64,000 nt of DNA from Hoeflea phototrophica DFL-43 (GCF_000154705.2 NZ_CM002917.1:700461-764460), one strand, 5' to 3'. Positions 9,116 through 18,326 are shown, numbered from the stretch's first letter. Notes: generated from the letters alone by a model not told the origin. A program made the numbers and translations.

Positions 9116-9856
9116 ATGGACATTGCAACCGTGCAAAACCGGAATGGCTTGGAAGACCGGTCCTTTCATAAGATATTCAATGGAGGGGACGCTATGGCAG
9201 GTTCGACCGCTGATCTGTTCCCCAAATTGGTGGCGATGCAACGGCAATGCGCGGCGGCTGGTTTTGCTGTGATGTCGGCTCGCGAGCAAACCTTGCTGGC
9301 GGCCGGCAATCTTGACATCACCATGAAAAGCCCTGGATGCGATGCAATGGCCGGTCCCTTGCTGAAATCGCAGATGGGGTTCCTGCTGAGGCATCTCGAC
9401 AGCTCTCCGCGGCCAATTCTTTATGCTGCAAACAGTGATGCGGTGCCCAGCCCACCGCCGGCGCTGCCTCTCATGCAGACAGAAGAAGGCCGTACCGACC
9501 TTCTGTTTCCCGTCAGTCTTGGGGCGATGGGCAACGGTTACATCGGTTTCTTCGGGGTTGATGGCGCCATCGACAGTGAACTGTTGATCGACCTGCACCG
9601 CAAATCCCTGGCCATGATGCGTGAAACCCTGCGGCTGGCATTCGGAGCGGCGCCGGTGGCGGACAAGCTCAATGAACGTGAAATCGAGTGCCTGCAGCTT
9701 GTCGGCAATGGCATGAAGAGCGAAGCCATCGGCGAAAGGTTGAATTTGTCGGTTCACACGGTCAATGCATATCTGGGCTCGGCCACAACCAAACTCGACG
9801 CGGTCAATCGCATTCAGGCGATCGCCAAGTCGATCCGGCTCGGCATCATCGCTTGA
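9116..9856 (+). CDS. visR: LuxR-family motility master regulator VisR
   Basis: Partner of VisN. The 246-residue protein has a variable N-terminal domain and a C-terminal LuxR helix-turn-helix (LNEREIECLQLVGNGMKSEA, then LSVHTVNAYL). The ATG at 9116 was chosen because GGAGGGGG stands about nine bases upstream. ATGs at 9095 and 9098 overlap the visN stop, and a further ATG at 9194 has its own GGAGGGG site, so start choice is not certain. It converges with the minus-strand motA operon; the 95 bases between them hold no clear T-tailed terminator. Confidence 0.87.
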   Translation: MDIATVQNRNGLEDRSFHKIFNGGDAMAGSTADLFPKLVAMQRQCAAAGFAVMSAREQTLLAAGNLDITMKSPGCDAMAGPLLKSQMGFLLRHLDSSPRPILYAANSDAVPSPPPALPLMQTEEGRTDLLFPVSLGAMGNGYIGFFGVDGAIDSELLIDLHRKSLAMMRETLRLAFGAAPVADKLNEREIECLQLVGNGMKSEAIGERLNLSVHTVNAYLGSATTKLDAVNRIQAIAKSIRLGIIA

Positions 9857-9951
9857 TCATCGGCAGGTGATCGCCCGTTCGTGTCACGCAGGAATCAGGC
9901 GAGTCGCCAGACAAGTTCAAAACCAAGATACACGCAGCCAAAGCCTGCCAG

Positions 9952-10404
9952 TCAGGCAGCCGGCCGTGAAACCTGGATTGCCGGTATGAACGGACGGTAG
10001 GCCGCAGCAAGCAGGCGTTCCTCAAGAAACGCGGTGTTGTGCTGTGGATTGTCGCTCGGGTCCTCGAAGGAAATGTGGTTGATTTCGACCCCGCCGCAAT
10101 CATGCTCGAGCGTCAGACGGGCATAAACCGTCACACCCTTGGGCCGGATCTCCAGATCGAGGACAACCCGTGGCTCCCCGCTCCAGTCGAGATAGTAGTC
10201 GCCGCCAATCCCAAGTGTGATTGTTCCCGGCAGAAAAAACAATTCGGCTGCTGAAGCCACAAGATCTGCAAGGTCGCCGTTGCGCTCGAAACGCAGCATG
10301 GAAACCAGATCCGCCACGTCAATCATCCGCAACTCACTGGCAACGGGGCAGATGGCATCCGCAATTATACGTTCCCGTTCGGATGAGTATGCACACTGTT
10401 TCAT
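9952..10404 (-). CDS. Conserved hypothetical protein of the flhB operon
   Basis: A 150-residue protein of unknown function, last gene of the motA-flhB operon; its start overlaps the flhB stop by four bases. It is soluble by appearance, with no signal peptide or membrane helix, and mixes a helical N-terminal half with a beta-rich middle (TLGIGGDYYLDW, PRVVLDLEIRPKGVTVYA). An ORF stands at the same place between visR and flhB in Sinorhizobium, so it is probably a real accessory gene of this flagellar type. I know of no assigned role. Confidence 0.75.
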   Translation of the reverse strand: MKQCAYSSERERIIADAICPVASELRMIDVADLVSMLRFERNGDLADLVASAAELFFLPGTITLGIGGDYYLDWSGEPRVVLDLEIRPKGVTVYARLTLEHDCGGVEINHISFEDPSDNPQHNTAFLEERLLAAAYRPFIPAIQVSRPAA

Positions 10405-11492
10405 GATTGGGCGCCTGCGGTTTGGGGCTTCGATTTGTCTGTGTAGATCCGATGTACGAGCTCTGCCACAGCCTTGTAGAACACTGCTGGGATGAAATTA
10501 TCGACCGAGACTTGTGCAAACATGGAGCGGGCGAGCGGCGGATCTTCAAAAACCGGGATCCCGTGAGCCTCGGCAACTTCGCGGATTTTGAGCGCGATCA
10601 GGTCCTGGCCCTTCGCAATCACCACCGGGGCGCCACCCTCTTCGCGAACATAGCGCAGAGCCACCGCAAAGTGTGTTGGATTGGCGATCACCATGGTCGC
10701 GCGTGGAACCTCGGCAATCATCCGGCGCCGGGCGCGGTCGCGAGCCAGCGAGCGTTGGCGCGCCTTTACGATCGGATCGCCATCCGACTGCTTCAGTTCA
10801 TCCTTGATGTCCTGCTTGCTCATTTTCTGGTCGTTGTGCCAGCTATAGCGGGTCCACAACACATCCAGGACAGCGAGCAGCGCGGTGGAAATCAGTACCA
10901 CCGCGACCACCTTGGCCGCAATCCGCGCCATGTCCGGAACGACCAGCGTCGGATCCATGAACATGAAATCAAGCGACCGGAAGAATTCGTCCTTCATGGC
11001 GATGCTGACAAAAAGCGAGACCGCGATGATCTTGAACATGGATTTGGCGAATTCCACCATGCCTTTGATGCCGTAGATCCGGCCGAAGCCTTTGACGATC
11101 GATATTCTCTCAAGCTTGGGCTGAATCCGGTCAAGCACGGGACTTGGCATGTTTTGCAGAACCGAGGCGGCAATACCGAACCCCATCAGCAAGGCAAAGG
11201 CGGGAACCATCACCACCCCGGCCTCTATGAACAGGGACTGAAACAGCGCCACCGCATCGCCACCTGTCTCCAGGCGCCAATCGTCGGACTGCTCGAAAAG
11301 GTCGCGCAGGGAGTTTGTAAATCGGCTTGCGGCGGACGGCAGAAAGAAGACCAGAAACAACAAGGTGCCCAGGATCGAGGCAAAAATCGGGACTTCGCGG
11401 CTGAAAGGGATATTGCCCTTGTCGATGGCATCGCGGAGTTTTTTCTCGGTGGGTTCTTCTGTTTTACTGTCTTTGTCTTCGCCTTCAGCCAT
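10401..11492 (-). CDS. flhB: Flagellar export switch protein FlhB
   Basis: FlhB is part of the type III export gate and switches substrate class from rod/hook to filament. The 363-residue protein has four membrane helices in the N-terminal 210 residues and a cytoplasmic domain with the self-cleavage motif NPTH (MVIANPTHFAVALRY). The N-terminus (AEGEDKDSKTEEPTEKKLRD) is typical of the family. It lies 12 bases downstream of fliG on the minus strand and overlaps the next small gene by four bases. Confidence 0.96.
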   Translation of the reverse strand: MAEGEDKDSKTEEPTEKKLRDAIDKGNIPFSREVPIFASILGTLLFLVFFLPSAASRFTNSLRDLFEQSDDWRLETGGDAVALFQSLFIEAGVVMVPAFALLMGFGIAASVLQNMPSPVLDRIQPKLERISIVKGFGRIYGIKGMVEFAKSMFKIIAVSLFVSIAMKDEFFRSLDFMFMDPTLVVPDMARIAAKVVAVVLISTALLAVLDVLWTRYSWHNDQKMSKQDIKDELKQSDGDPIVKARQRSLARDRARRRMIAEVPRATMVIANPTHFAVALRYVREEGGAPVVIAKGQDLIALKIREVAEAHGIPVFEDPPLARSMFAQVSVDNFIPAVFYKAVAELVHRIYTDKSKPQTAGAQS

Positions 11493-11504
11493 GTCGGCTC
11501 AGAC

Positions 11505-12557
11505 TCAGGCCGCTTCGGCTTCGGCTGCCGCCGGAGCGTCTTCGCGCAATGTCAGTTGATCAAGACCGGCAAGCCGGATCGCCTCCTGGGCGATGGTGCG
11601 GCGTGCTATGGCGATTTCCCTGGTGCTGACCCCGGCTTCTCCTGATGCCAGATCGGATTCGATCATGCGCCGTTGCCGTGCGCCGATAGCGGAGAGCACG
11701 GCCTCGCGCACGCCGTTTTCGGAACCGCGCAGCGCGGTGGTGATGACGTCGCCTGAAATGTCGTTGAACAGCGTAACACGGCTGCGCTGCGGCATGAACT
11801 CGATGTCATCGAACAGGAAGATACGCGGCCGGACCTTTTCGACTGCCGACTGCGAAACGGTTTCAAGCGCACCCAACAGAGATTCAACATCCGGCTTGGA
11901 AAGCTCGTTCATGATGTCCGCGACCTTGACCGAACCTGTGTTCGCCTTCTCGGCCTCCATTTCATCGACCAGCTCGCGCACCCGTGCCTCGATGATCTCG
12001 GCGGCGCGGGGATTGACAGCCTTGAGTTCAACAGCACGGCGGACAATTTCGACGCGGGATTGTTCGGGCAGCTTCATCAGGGTCTTGCCGGCAAAAGCGG
12101 TGGGAAGCATCGAGACGACATAGGCGGCCGTTTGCGGATGTTCCTCCTGCAGGAATTTGGCCACCCGGGTCGAATCGAGATCCTGCAAACGCTCCCAGAC
12201 GGTCGTCTCGAAGGCTTGAAACTGAGTACGGCGACCCAGCAGGCCGTCAACCTCTTCAGGCGTCAGGCCTTCTTCGAGGATGCCTTCCATGGCTTTGGCA
12301 TTGTCCATCAGGCCTGTGCCTTCGCTGAACAACTCTTCAAACTCGTTGACCAGCTCGATCAGCTCCTGCGGCTTGATGCTTCGCAGATTCTGCGCGCAAT
12401 GAATAATCTCCTGCAATTCTTCCTGTTCGAAGAACTTCAGGAGTTTTCCTGCAACTGGTTTGCCCATGGCGAGAAGCACGGCGGCAGCCTTCTCGGTCGG
12501 CGTCAATGCCGTGCCAACGTTGGTTCCTGGGGTATCGAACTCGTTGTAGCCAACCAT
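11505..12557 (-). CDS. fliG: Flagellar motor switch protein FliG
   Basis: FliG links the MS ring to the C ring and contacts the stator. The 350-residue protein has the N-terminal FliF-binding domain (ALTPTEKAAAVLLAMGK), the middle domain with the EEHPQTAAYVVSMLP region, and the C-terminal torque domain (MFLFDDIE-like segment RIFLFDDIEFMPQRS). The ATG at 12557 stands one base after the fliN stop; an upstream ATG at 12650 would run through the end of fliN and is rejected. A Glu/Ala-rich tail follows the last domain. Confidence 0.95.
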   Translation of the reverse strand: MVGYNEFDTPGTNVGTALTPTEKAAAVLLAMGKPVAGKLLKFFEQEELQEIIHCAQNLRSIKPQELIELVNEFEELFSEGTGLMDNAKAMEGILEEGLTPEEVDGLLGRRTQFQAFETTVWERLQDLDSTRVAKFLQEEHPQTAAYVVSMLPTAFAGKTLMKLPEQSRVEIVRRAVELKAVNPRAAEIIEARVRELVDEMEAEKANTGSVKVADIMNELSKPDVESLLGALETVSQSAVEKVRPRIFLFDDIEFMPQRSRVTLFNDISGDVITTALRGSENGVREAVLSAIGARQRRMIESDLASGEAGVSTREIAIARRTIAQEAIRLAGLDQLTLREDAPAAAEAEAA

Positions 12558-12558
12558 A

Positions 12559-13284
12559 TCAGTCTGTCTTCTTCTGTGGAGCACCGATGACTTCGATGAT
12601 TCGGACGGCGAACTTTGTGTCATCCGAATCCAGAACCGTGATTTCCCCACGGCCGATCATCTTGCCATTGACCATGATTTCGACCGGCTCGCCGATCTTG
12701 CGGTCGAGTGCGATTGTTGCCCCTTCCGAGAGTTCCATCAATGAGGACACTGCCATCCGGCTCGAGCCGAGGATGATCTGCACATCAACAGGAATGCCCA
12801 TGACCAGGTCAACACGGGTGTTTGCCCCGGTCGCGCCCAGCGTCGGCCCCGGAGCGGCTGCTGCCGCTGCGCCGAAGTCCTGCCCTGCAGCACCGCCGAA
12901 ATCAGCACCGCCGCCGAAATCGGTGTCGCCGCCGAAATCGGTGCCGCCGAAATCAGCAGTCCCGCCAAAATCTGTCGCCCCAAGATCGGGAGCACCCATG
13001 CTCAGATCATCGCCACCGAATTCGGCAGCGCCTGTTTCCGGTGCGTCGCCAATGTTGAACGGATCATCTGCTGCTGCAGCCGAATCGTTTCCGAAATCCG
13101 CACCGAAATCTGAGTCCAAAGAAGCAGCGCCCCCCATACCATCCATGCTTTCATCGTTGAGAACCGGCGCTTCACCGGCGTCTTTCTTCAATACGTCGCG
13201 CAGATCGCCGACAGCGTCGTCGATGGCGCCGTCATCGAGCGGCGCTGGATTGAAATCGTCGTCTGTTGCGTTTTCCCCAGCCAT
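12559..13284 (-). CDS. fliN: Flagellar motor switch protein FliN with DFGG-repeat N-terminus
   Basis: FliN builds the lower C ring with FliM and binds export cargo complexes. The C-terminal SpoA domain is normal ([18 protein letters not shown], then [13 protein letters not shown]). At 241 residues the protein is long for FliN because of an acidic N-terminal region; residues of about 86-140 are a low-complexity run of DFGG units alternating with Ala, Thr and Gly. The coding DNA is repetitive there (12885-12990 region). The repeat is probably a flexible linker or a length-variable segment; its role is unknown. Confidence 0.93.
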   Translation of the reverse strand: MAGENATDDDFNPAPLDDGAIDDAVGDLRDVLKKDAGEAPVLNDESMDGMGGAASLDSDFGADFGNDSAAAADDPFNIGDAPETGAAEFGGDDLSMGAPDLGATDFGGTADFGGTDFGGDTDFGGGADFGGAAGQDFGAAAAAAPGPTLGATGANTRVDLVMGIPVDVQIILGSSRMAVSSLMELSEGATIALDRKIGEPVEIMVNGKMIGRGEITVLDSDDTKFAVRIIEVIGAPQKKTD

Positions 13285-13343
13285 CCGTTCTTATCCCGTC
13301 CCAAGCTTGCCCGGAGCCTTCCAAGCGACTCCTTCATGCAGGT

Positions 13344-14291
13344 TCATGAAAAGTCCGATCTCCAGTTTTCGTCTGGCCCGGCGTCGCCTTCGACCTTGAC
13401 CATATAGCGCGCCCCGGATTTCCCCAGAGCGCAGGTGTAGAGTGCCTTGCCATTGGCGCTGAGCGTCACTTCGATATCGCCGGTTTGGGCGAAGCCGATC
13501 AGATCACCCACCTGCAGCCGGCTGATCTCACCGACCGGCAATGGCGCCAGCGCCACCGCCGCCTGCAGATTGATCTGAGAGCGCGACACCCGCGCGTTCA
13601 GCCGTTCGGCCCAGTCGTCGTCGACCGCATTCGGCGCGTTTTTCTTGCTGGTGATGGGTTTTGTCTTCAGCAAAATGGATTGCGGCAGGATAAGGGTGAG
13701 CGGCGTAACAACCGATCCGAACTGCAACTCCAGTGTGATCGCCGCAGCATGGAAATCGGGTTTTGGATCGTCTTCCGCCTCGGGGATATCGAGCATTGGC
13801 TTGCCCGCGCCGGCTTTTGCCGTCGGGTCTTTGGAAGCGACCTCGCGAAGCGTATCATTGAGCTGCTCGAAAACCACCAGCGACATGTCGAGCTCAATGC
13901 CCGAAAGCGGCCGCGCTGCGATATCGAGTTCTTCGGGATCCGAGCCGCCCAGCAGGCATTCCACCATCGCGATGACCAGCTTGGTGCCGCACAGCGCAGA
14001 GATGTCCCTCGACCAGCCCTCGATCCAGGTATCGCAAAACACCGCATCCTGTCCGAAGACCGAAAGCAACTGACGCCGCGACCCTTGCTGGATTTCTCCG
14101 GGACGGGCTGAGAGATGCACATTGGTGGCCATTTCGAAGGCCCGCTCAAGCGGTCCGCACATTGCGCTTTGAAGCGAGTGGCATTTGGCTTCGATGACAG
14201 CGGCATCGCCTTTGGCACCGATCATCCTGTCCAGAAGTTCCGGATCGAACTCGTAGGTATCGGTTTTGGAGTCTTTTGCGCTGTTTGTCAT
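13344..14291 (-). CDS. fliM: Flagellar motor switch protein FliM
   Basis: FliM receives phosphorylated CheY and sets motor speed or direction. The 315-residue protein has the middle domain with the GG...R motif (CLLGGSDPEELDIAARPLS) and a C-terminal SpoA domain (NLQAAVALAPLPVGEISRLQ). The usual N-terminal CheY-binding peptide LSQxEIDALL is not clearly present; YEFDPELLDRMIG stands in its place. It lies between motA and fliN in one minus-strand operon, with five bases to motA. Confidence 0.94.
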   Translation of the reverse strand: MTNSAKDSKTDTYEFDPELLDRMIGAKGDAAVIEAKCHSLQSAMCGPLERAFEMATNVHLSARPGEIQQGSRRQLLSVFGQDAVFCDTWIEGWSRDISALCGTKLVIAMVECLLGGSDPEELDIAARPLSGIELDMSLVVFEQLNDTLREVASKDPTAKAGAGKPMLDIPEAEDDPKPDFHAAAITLELQFGSVVTPLTLILPQSILLKTKPITSKKNAPNAVDDDWAERLNARVSRSQINLQAAVALAPLPVGEISRLQVGDLIGFAQTGDIEVTLSANGKALYTCALGKSGARYMVKVEGDAGPDENWRSDFS

Positions 14292-14295
14292 GGCG

Positions 14296-15168
14296 TTACG
14301 CTGCCTGGCCGCCGCCGCCCGGGTTCATCATTTCCTGCTCGACGGCATCGATCGACGGGCGTTCGTAAGAGGAGATGGTCTTGCGGCCGTGTTCGAGAGC
14401 CACCTGAGGCACCGAGCCGTTCATGTAGGCCAACAGGGTCTGCTTGACGATGGTGTAGAGACGGTTCTGCTTGGTGCGCACGATCTTGATATTTGTGGCA
14501 ACCGGGCTGACAACGCAGTAGCAGAGAAAGATCCCGAGCATTGTCCCCACAAGCGCTGCACCGATCAGGCCGCCAAGCACCTCCGGCGATTCAGTGATTG
14601 CTCCCATTGCCTTGATCACGCCGAGAACGGCGGCGATGATTCCGATGGCCGGGAAGGCGTCGCTCAATGTGCTCATGGCGTTGTAGGCCTTGAGGCGGTC
14701 GGTGGAGATGGTCTGGATTTCTTCATCCATCAGGGCCTCGATCTCATGCGGACGGGCGTTTCCGATGATGATGAGGCGCACATAGTCGCAGATGAAGGAC
14801 GTCAGTTCCTTGTTCTCAAGAACGGTTGGGGCCAGCAGGAACAGTTCGGATTCGTCGGGATTGTCGATGTGGGCTTCAATCTCGTTGCGGCTCTTTGTCC
14901 GCAGGTCGCGCATCAGCGCATAGAGGATGCTCAGCGTATCGAGATATTCGCGCTCCTTGGGTACCTTGTTTTTGAATGCCTCACCCAGCGCCTTCATCGT
15001 GTCCTTGATGACCTTTGTCGGGTTGGACATGATGAACCCGCCAATGCCGGCGCCACCGATGATCACAAGTTCGAACGGTTGGTTGAGCACGCCGAGCTTG
15101 CCGCCCATGGCCATGTATCCACCGAGGACGCACCCGAGGGTGATAACAAAACCGATGATCATATTCAT
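14296..15168 (-). CDS. motA: Flagellar stator protein MotA
   Basis: MotA is the proton-channel stator subunit that pushes on FliG. The 290-residue protein has the expected four membrane helices (two near the N-terminus, starting [20 protein letters not shown], and two around residues 160-220) and the large cytoplasmic loop with conserved charged residues. It is the first gene of the minus-strand operon motA-fliM-fliN-fliG-flhB. A candidate promoter box lies 37 bases upstream of its ATG, facing the DUF1217-flgF operon. Confidence 0.95.
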   Translation of the reverse strand: MNMIIGFVITLGCVLGGYMAMGGKLGVLNQPFELVIIGGAGIGGFIMSNPTKVIKDTMKALGEAFKNKVPKEREYLDTLSILYALMRDLRTKSRNEIEAHIDNPDESELFLLAPTVLENKELTSFICDYVRLIIIGNARPHEIEALMDEEIQTISTDRLKAYNAMSTLSDAFPAIGIIAAVLGVIKAMGAITESPEVLGGLIGAALVGTMLGIFLCYCVVSPVATNIKIVRTKQNRLYTIVKQTLLAYMNGSVPQVALEHGRKTISSYERPSIDAVEQEMMNPGGGGQAA

Positions 15169-15204
15169 GACAGCCGCCCGCGATGGTTCCTAAGATGCCA
15201 AGTC

Positions 15205-15227
15205 CTATGGTGTGAGCCTTGTGTGAA
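15205..15227 (-). promoter_or_regulatory. Candidate class II flagellar promoter of motA
   Basis: Read on the minus strand: TTCACACAAG (15227-15218), seven bases, then CCATAG (15210-15205), 37 bases before the motA ATG. It is the left arm of a long inverted repeat whose right arm serves the divergent DUF1217-flgF operon. Confidence 0.55.
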
Positions 15228-15281
15228 GCTGAATCTGGCCCTGTTGTAAGTGCGCGGTAAACACCTTCAGCTTCGCACAAG
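15218..15281. repeat. Long inverted repeat in the divergent motA / DUF1217-flgF promoter region
   Basis: Arms of 16 bases at 15218-15233 and 15266-15281 match as an inverted repeat with one mismatch, separated by 32 bases. Each arm contains one TTCRCRCAAG box pointing outwards to its own operon, so the symmetry probably reflects two facing activator sites. The AGCTGAA extension shared by both arms goes beyond the motif seen at other promoters. Confidence 0.6.
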
Positions 15282-15294
15282 CATGTTGGCCTAA
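15272..15294 (+). promoter_or_regulatory. Candidate class II flagellar promoter of the DUF1217-flgF-fliI operon
   Basis: TTCGCACAAG (15272-15281), seven bases, then GCCTAA (15289-15294), 74 bases before the GTG start. The box and its GCCTAA partner are identical to those upstream of fliF. Confidence 0.55.
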
Positions 15295-15368
15295 ATCGGA
15301 ACAGGCATGGGGAAAAGTGTGCCATTTCGGCCGCGAATCGACCCGATGGACACAAAAGGGCCAATCCG

Positions 15369-16151
15369 GTGATTTCGACCTACACCAGCTACCGCCTCAT
15401 CGCTCAGGACATCCCGAAGTCCATCGAGCGGATTGCCAGTCAGCCGCAGGTCGCCCGCGAAAGCGAAAACTACCTGTCGCGGATTTCCGAGATCAAGTCG
15501 ATCGACGAATTCATGGCTGACACGCGCGTGTTCAACTATGCCATGAAGGCCCACGGCTTGGAGGACATGTCTTATGCCAAGGCGTTCATGCGCAAGGTGC
15601 TCACCGAGGGCACGGACGACGACAACGCCTTTGCCAACCAATTGGCGGACACCAGGTATCGCGATTTCGCCGAGGCCTTCAATTTTGCCCGCCACGGTGA
15701 AACGGCAACCATTTTCACCAGTGCCCAGCAGGGCACTGTCGACAAGTACCACCGCCTGACCCTTGAGGAAGAGGCCGGTGCCGACAACACGGGCGTCCGG
15801 CTGGCGCTCTATTTCGAACGCAATGCTCCTGAGTTGACCTCGGCCTACGAAATTCTTGCTGACAATGCGCTCGCCGACGTGGTGCGCACAGCGCTAGGGC
15901 TCCCCTCGGAACTGGCGGCCACGGACATCGACAAGCAGGCCGACCTGATCAATTCGCGTATCGACCTTGAAGACTTCAAGGATCCGGAAAAGCTCGACAA
16001 GTTCCTCAATCGCTTCACCGCGCTTTGGGAGCTGCAGAATCCCTCGGAGGGGTTTGCGGATTCGAGTCTTCTGCTCGGTTCCTCGTCAGGCTTCGGCATC
16101 ACCCCTGAATTGATGCTTTCAATCAACAATCTCAAGCTTGGAGGCCGCTGA
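15369..16151 (+). CDS. DUF1217 flagellar-cluster protein
   Basis: A 260-residue soluble, largely helical protein that resembles the DUF1217 family, known from flagellar clusters of alphaproteobacteria. It starts with a GTG at 15369 (MISTYTSYRLIAQDIPKSIE) and overlaps the flgF ATG by one base. There is no signal peptide. Repeated patterns of the form xFMxxLExxxxYAxxxF suggest tandem helical units. Placement as first gene of a flgF-fliI operon and its own promoter box point to a role in flagellum assembly, but no mechanism is known to me. Confidence 0.85.
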   Translation: MISTYTSYRLIAQDIPKSIERIASQPQVARESENYLSRISEIKSIDEFMADTRVFNYAMKAHGLEDMSYAKAFMRKVLTEGTDDDNAFANQLADTRYRDFAEAFNFARHGETATIFTSAQQGTVDKYHRLTLEEEAGADNTGVRLALYFERNAPELTSAYEILADNALADVVRTALGLPSELAATDIDKQADLINSRIDLEDFKDPEKLDKFLNRFTALWELQNPSEGFADSSLLLGSSSGFGITPELMLSINNLKLGGR

Positions 16152-16876
16152 TGCAAGGTTCGCTCTATGTCGCGTTGTCGTCGCAGATCGCACTGGAGCG
16201 GCGCATGAATACCTTGGCCGACAATGTCGCCAACGCCAACACAACCGGGTTTCGGGCCACTGAGATCAAGTTCAATGAGGTGCTGGCCGACACAGGCGTG
16301 GCCAATGTCTCCTTCGTCAACCAGGGCGAGGATTATCTGTCCACCGAAAATGGTGGGCTTCGCACAACCGGCAGCCAGCTTGATTTTGCCATTCGCGGCG
16401 AAGCCTGGTTCATGGTCGAGACCCCGACCGGAAACATGCTGACCAAGGACGGACGCTTCACCATCACCCAGGCTGGTGAACTGGTCAACATCGATGGCTA
16501 TCCGGTGCTCGATCCCGGTGGCGCGCCAATCCAGCTCAATCCCGCAGGTGATCCCCCGAAGGCCGGCCGTGATGGTGGCCTGACCCAGGATGGCGTACGC
16601 ATTGGTGCGATTGGCCTCTACCAGGCAGATCTGTCGCAGGGATATTACCGTCAGGGGTCGCTTGGTGTTGTTCCAAACGTGCCGCCCGAAGCGGTTGTTG
16701 ATACTGCAGGCACTGGTCTTTTGCAGGGCTATATCGAGGATTCCAACGTCAATCCAATCTTGGAAATGACCAATCTGATCATGGTGTCCCGTGCCTTCGA
16801 AAACACCTCGGCCATGACCCGCGCCACTGAGGACGTTTTCAAGGAAGCGATCCGCACGCTTGGCAGCGGCCAGTGA
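16151..16876 (+). CDS. flgF: Flagellar proximal rod protein FlgF
   Basis: FlgF forms part of the proximal rod. The 241-residue protein has the N-terminal rod signature (ERRMNTLADNVANANTTGFRA) and the matching C-terminal helix (GYIEDSNVNPILEMTNLIMV, then SRAFENTSAMTR), as in all axial proteins exported without a cleaved signal. Length is right for FlgF rather than FlgG, which occurs separately at 20211. The ATG at 16151 overlaps the last base of the DUF1217 gene. Confidence 0.93.
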   Translation: MQGSLYVALSSQIALERRMNTLADNVANANTTGFRATEIKFNEVLADTGVANVSFVNQGEDYLSTENGGLRTTGSQLDFAIRGEAWFMVETPTGNMLTKDGRFTITQAGELVNIDGYPVLDPGGAPIQLNPAGDPPKAGRDGGLTQDGVRIGAIGLYQADLSQGYYRQGSLGVVPNVPPEAVVDTAGTGLLQGYIEDSNVNPILEMTNLIMVSRAFENTSAMTRATEDVFKEAIRTLGSGQ

Positions 16877-16946
16877 TCCCAATGGGCATGATCCTTATGG
16901 GCGGAGACACACCTTTGGGCAATTTGACCGTCGGGGCGACCCGGTC

Positions 16947-18326
16947 ATGAGCGGGCGCCAGGGCCTGGCTGTGCTCGCGCGCGAAGTGCGGCGCATTTCA
17001 CGCCCCCATGGCGGATATGATGTATCCGGCATCGTGACCGAAGTATCTCCCGGTCACTGTGTTGTGGCCGGCCTCTCGCGCCATGTCCGGATCGGTGACT
17101 TCATCAGCTTTCGGCACGATGATGGGGTCAAGCTTGCTGAAGTGGTGAGCCTCGGCCCGGACCAATTGATTGCGTGCCCCGTTGATGGCGCGGCGCAGGC
17201 TGCTATCGGCGAGCGGGTCTGGCGTCAGGGGGCGTTTCGTCTGTCACCCCATCACACCTGGTGTGGACGCACGATCAATGCTTTGGGCGAACCGGTCGAT
17301 GGACTCGGGGGCCTGGAGCATGGAACCGTATCGCGTCCGGTCACCGGAGCGCCGCCGGCATCCATGCTTCGCCAGAGAGTCAACGCGCCATTGCGCACCG
17401 GCATCCGTGTGGTCGATGTCTTCACGCCGATCTGCCGGGGCCAGCGGCTGGGTATCTTCGCCGGGTCCGGCGTCGGCAAGTCGACGCTGCTGTCAATGTT
17501 CGCCAAGGCAGCGGATTTCGATCGTGCCGTGATTGCACTTGTCGGCGAACGCGGCCGCGAAGTGCGCGAGTTCATCGAAGACACGCTTGGCGAAAACATG
17601 AAAAAGACCGTCGCTGTCGTCGCCACCAGCGATGAAAGCCCGATGCTGCGCAAACTCGCGCCACTGACCGCGGTCACGGTCGCCGAGCATTTTCGCGATC
17701 AGGGTGAGAATGTTCTGCTGATCGTCGACAGCCTGACCCGCTTCGCCCACGCCTTGCGTGAAATAGGCATGGCTGCAGGTGAGCCTCCGGTGGCCCGGGG
17801 GTATCCGGCCTCGGTTTTCACAGCCCTTCCCGGATTGCTCGAGCGCGCCGGGCCGGGGCCAAAGGGCGCCGGTGCGATCACCGCGATTGTCTCGATCCTG
17901 GTTGATGGCGACAACCACAATGATCCGGTCGCCGATTCCGCGCGCGGTATTCTTGATGGCCATCTGGTGCTTGACCGCGCGCTGGCAGATGAAGGCCGTT
18001 ACCCGCCAGTCAATCCACTCACGTCGATCTCGCGACTGGCCCGCAAGGCCTGGCGCGGTGACGAGGAGAAGCTTGTTATGCGGCTCAAGGCTTTGATCCA
18101 CCGCTACGAGGAAACCCGCGATCTGCGGCTGATTGGCGGCTACCGGCCCGGCACGGATGCCGAGCTGGACATGGCGATCAAGCAGGCACCGGTGATTTAC
18201 GATTCATTACGCCAGAATCCCGACCAACCACCAAGCGCTGATGCTTTTGCAGAACTGGCTGAGGCCATGAAAGCGGCTGCGGGGATCCCGGCGACGGAGC
18301 CCGCGACAGAAAGGAACAAACGGTGA
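16947..18326 (+). CDS. fliI: Flagellar export ATPase FliI
   Basis: FliI is the ATPase of the flagellar type III export apparatus. The 459-residue protein has the Walker A motif AGSGVGKSTLLS, the Walker B region VLLIVDSLTRFAHALRE, and the EIGMAAGEPPVARGYP segment typical of F-type-like export ATPases. I chose the ATG at 16947; an upstream TTG at 16860 would extend the protein by 29 residues and overlap flgF. It overlaps the next gene by four bases. Confidence 0.94.
   Translation: MSGRQGLAVLAREVRRISRPHGGYDVSGIVTEVSPGHCVVAGLSRHVRIGDFISFRHDDGVKLAEVVSLGPDQLIACPVDGAAQAAIGERVWRQGAFRLSPHHTWCGRTINALGEPVDGLGGLEHGTVSRPVTGAPPASMLRQRVNAPLRTGIRVVDVFTPICRGQRLGIFAGSGVGKSTLLSMFAKAADFDRAVIALVGERGREVREFIEDTLGENMKKTVAVVATSDESPMLRKLAPLTAVTVAEHFRDQGENVLLIVDSLTRFAHALREIGMAAGEPPVARGYPASVFTALPGLLERAGPGPKGAGAITAIVSILVDGDNHNDPVADSARGILDGHLVLDRALADEGRYPPVNPLTSISRLARKAWRGDEEKLVMRLKALIHRYEETRDLRLIGGYRPGTDAELDMAIKQAPVIYDSLRQNPDQPPSADAFAELAEAMKAAAGIPATEPATERNKR

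Noticed and set aside
10407..11645. A 412-codon plus-strand frame opposite flhB and the end of fliG
   Set aside because: His/Gln/Arg-rich composition is typical of a shadow frame; FlhB and FliG on the other strand have full motif sets.
14266..15249. A 327-codon plus-strand frame opposite motA
   Set aside because: Covers a well-conserved MotA and crosses the start and promoter of motA; no family features.
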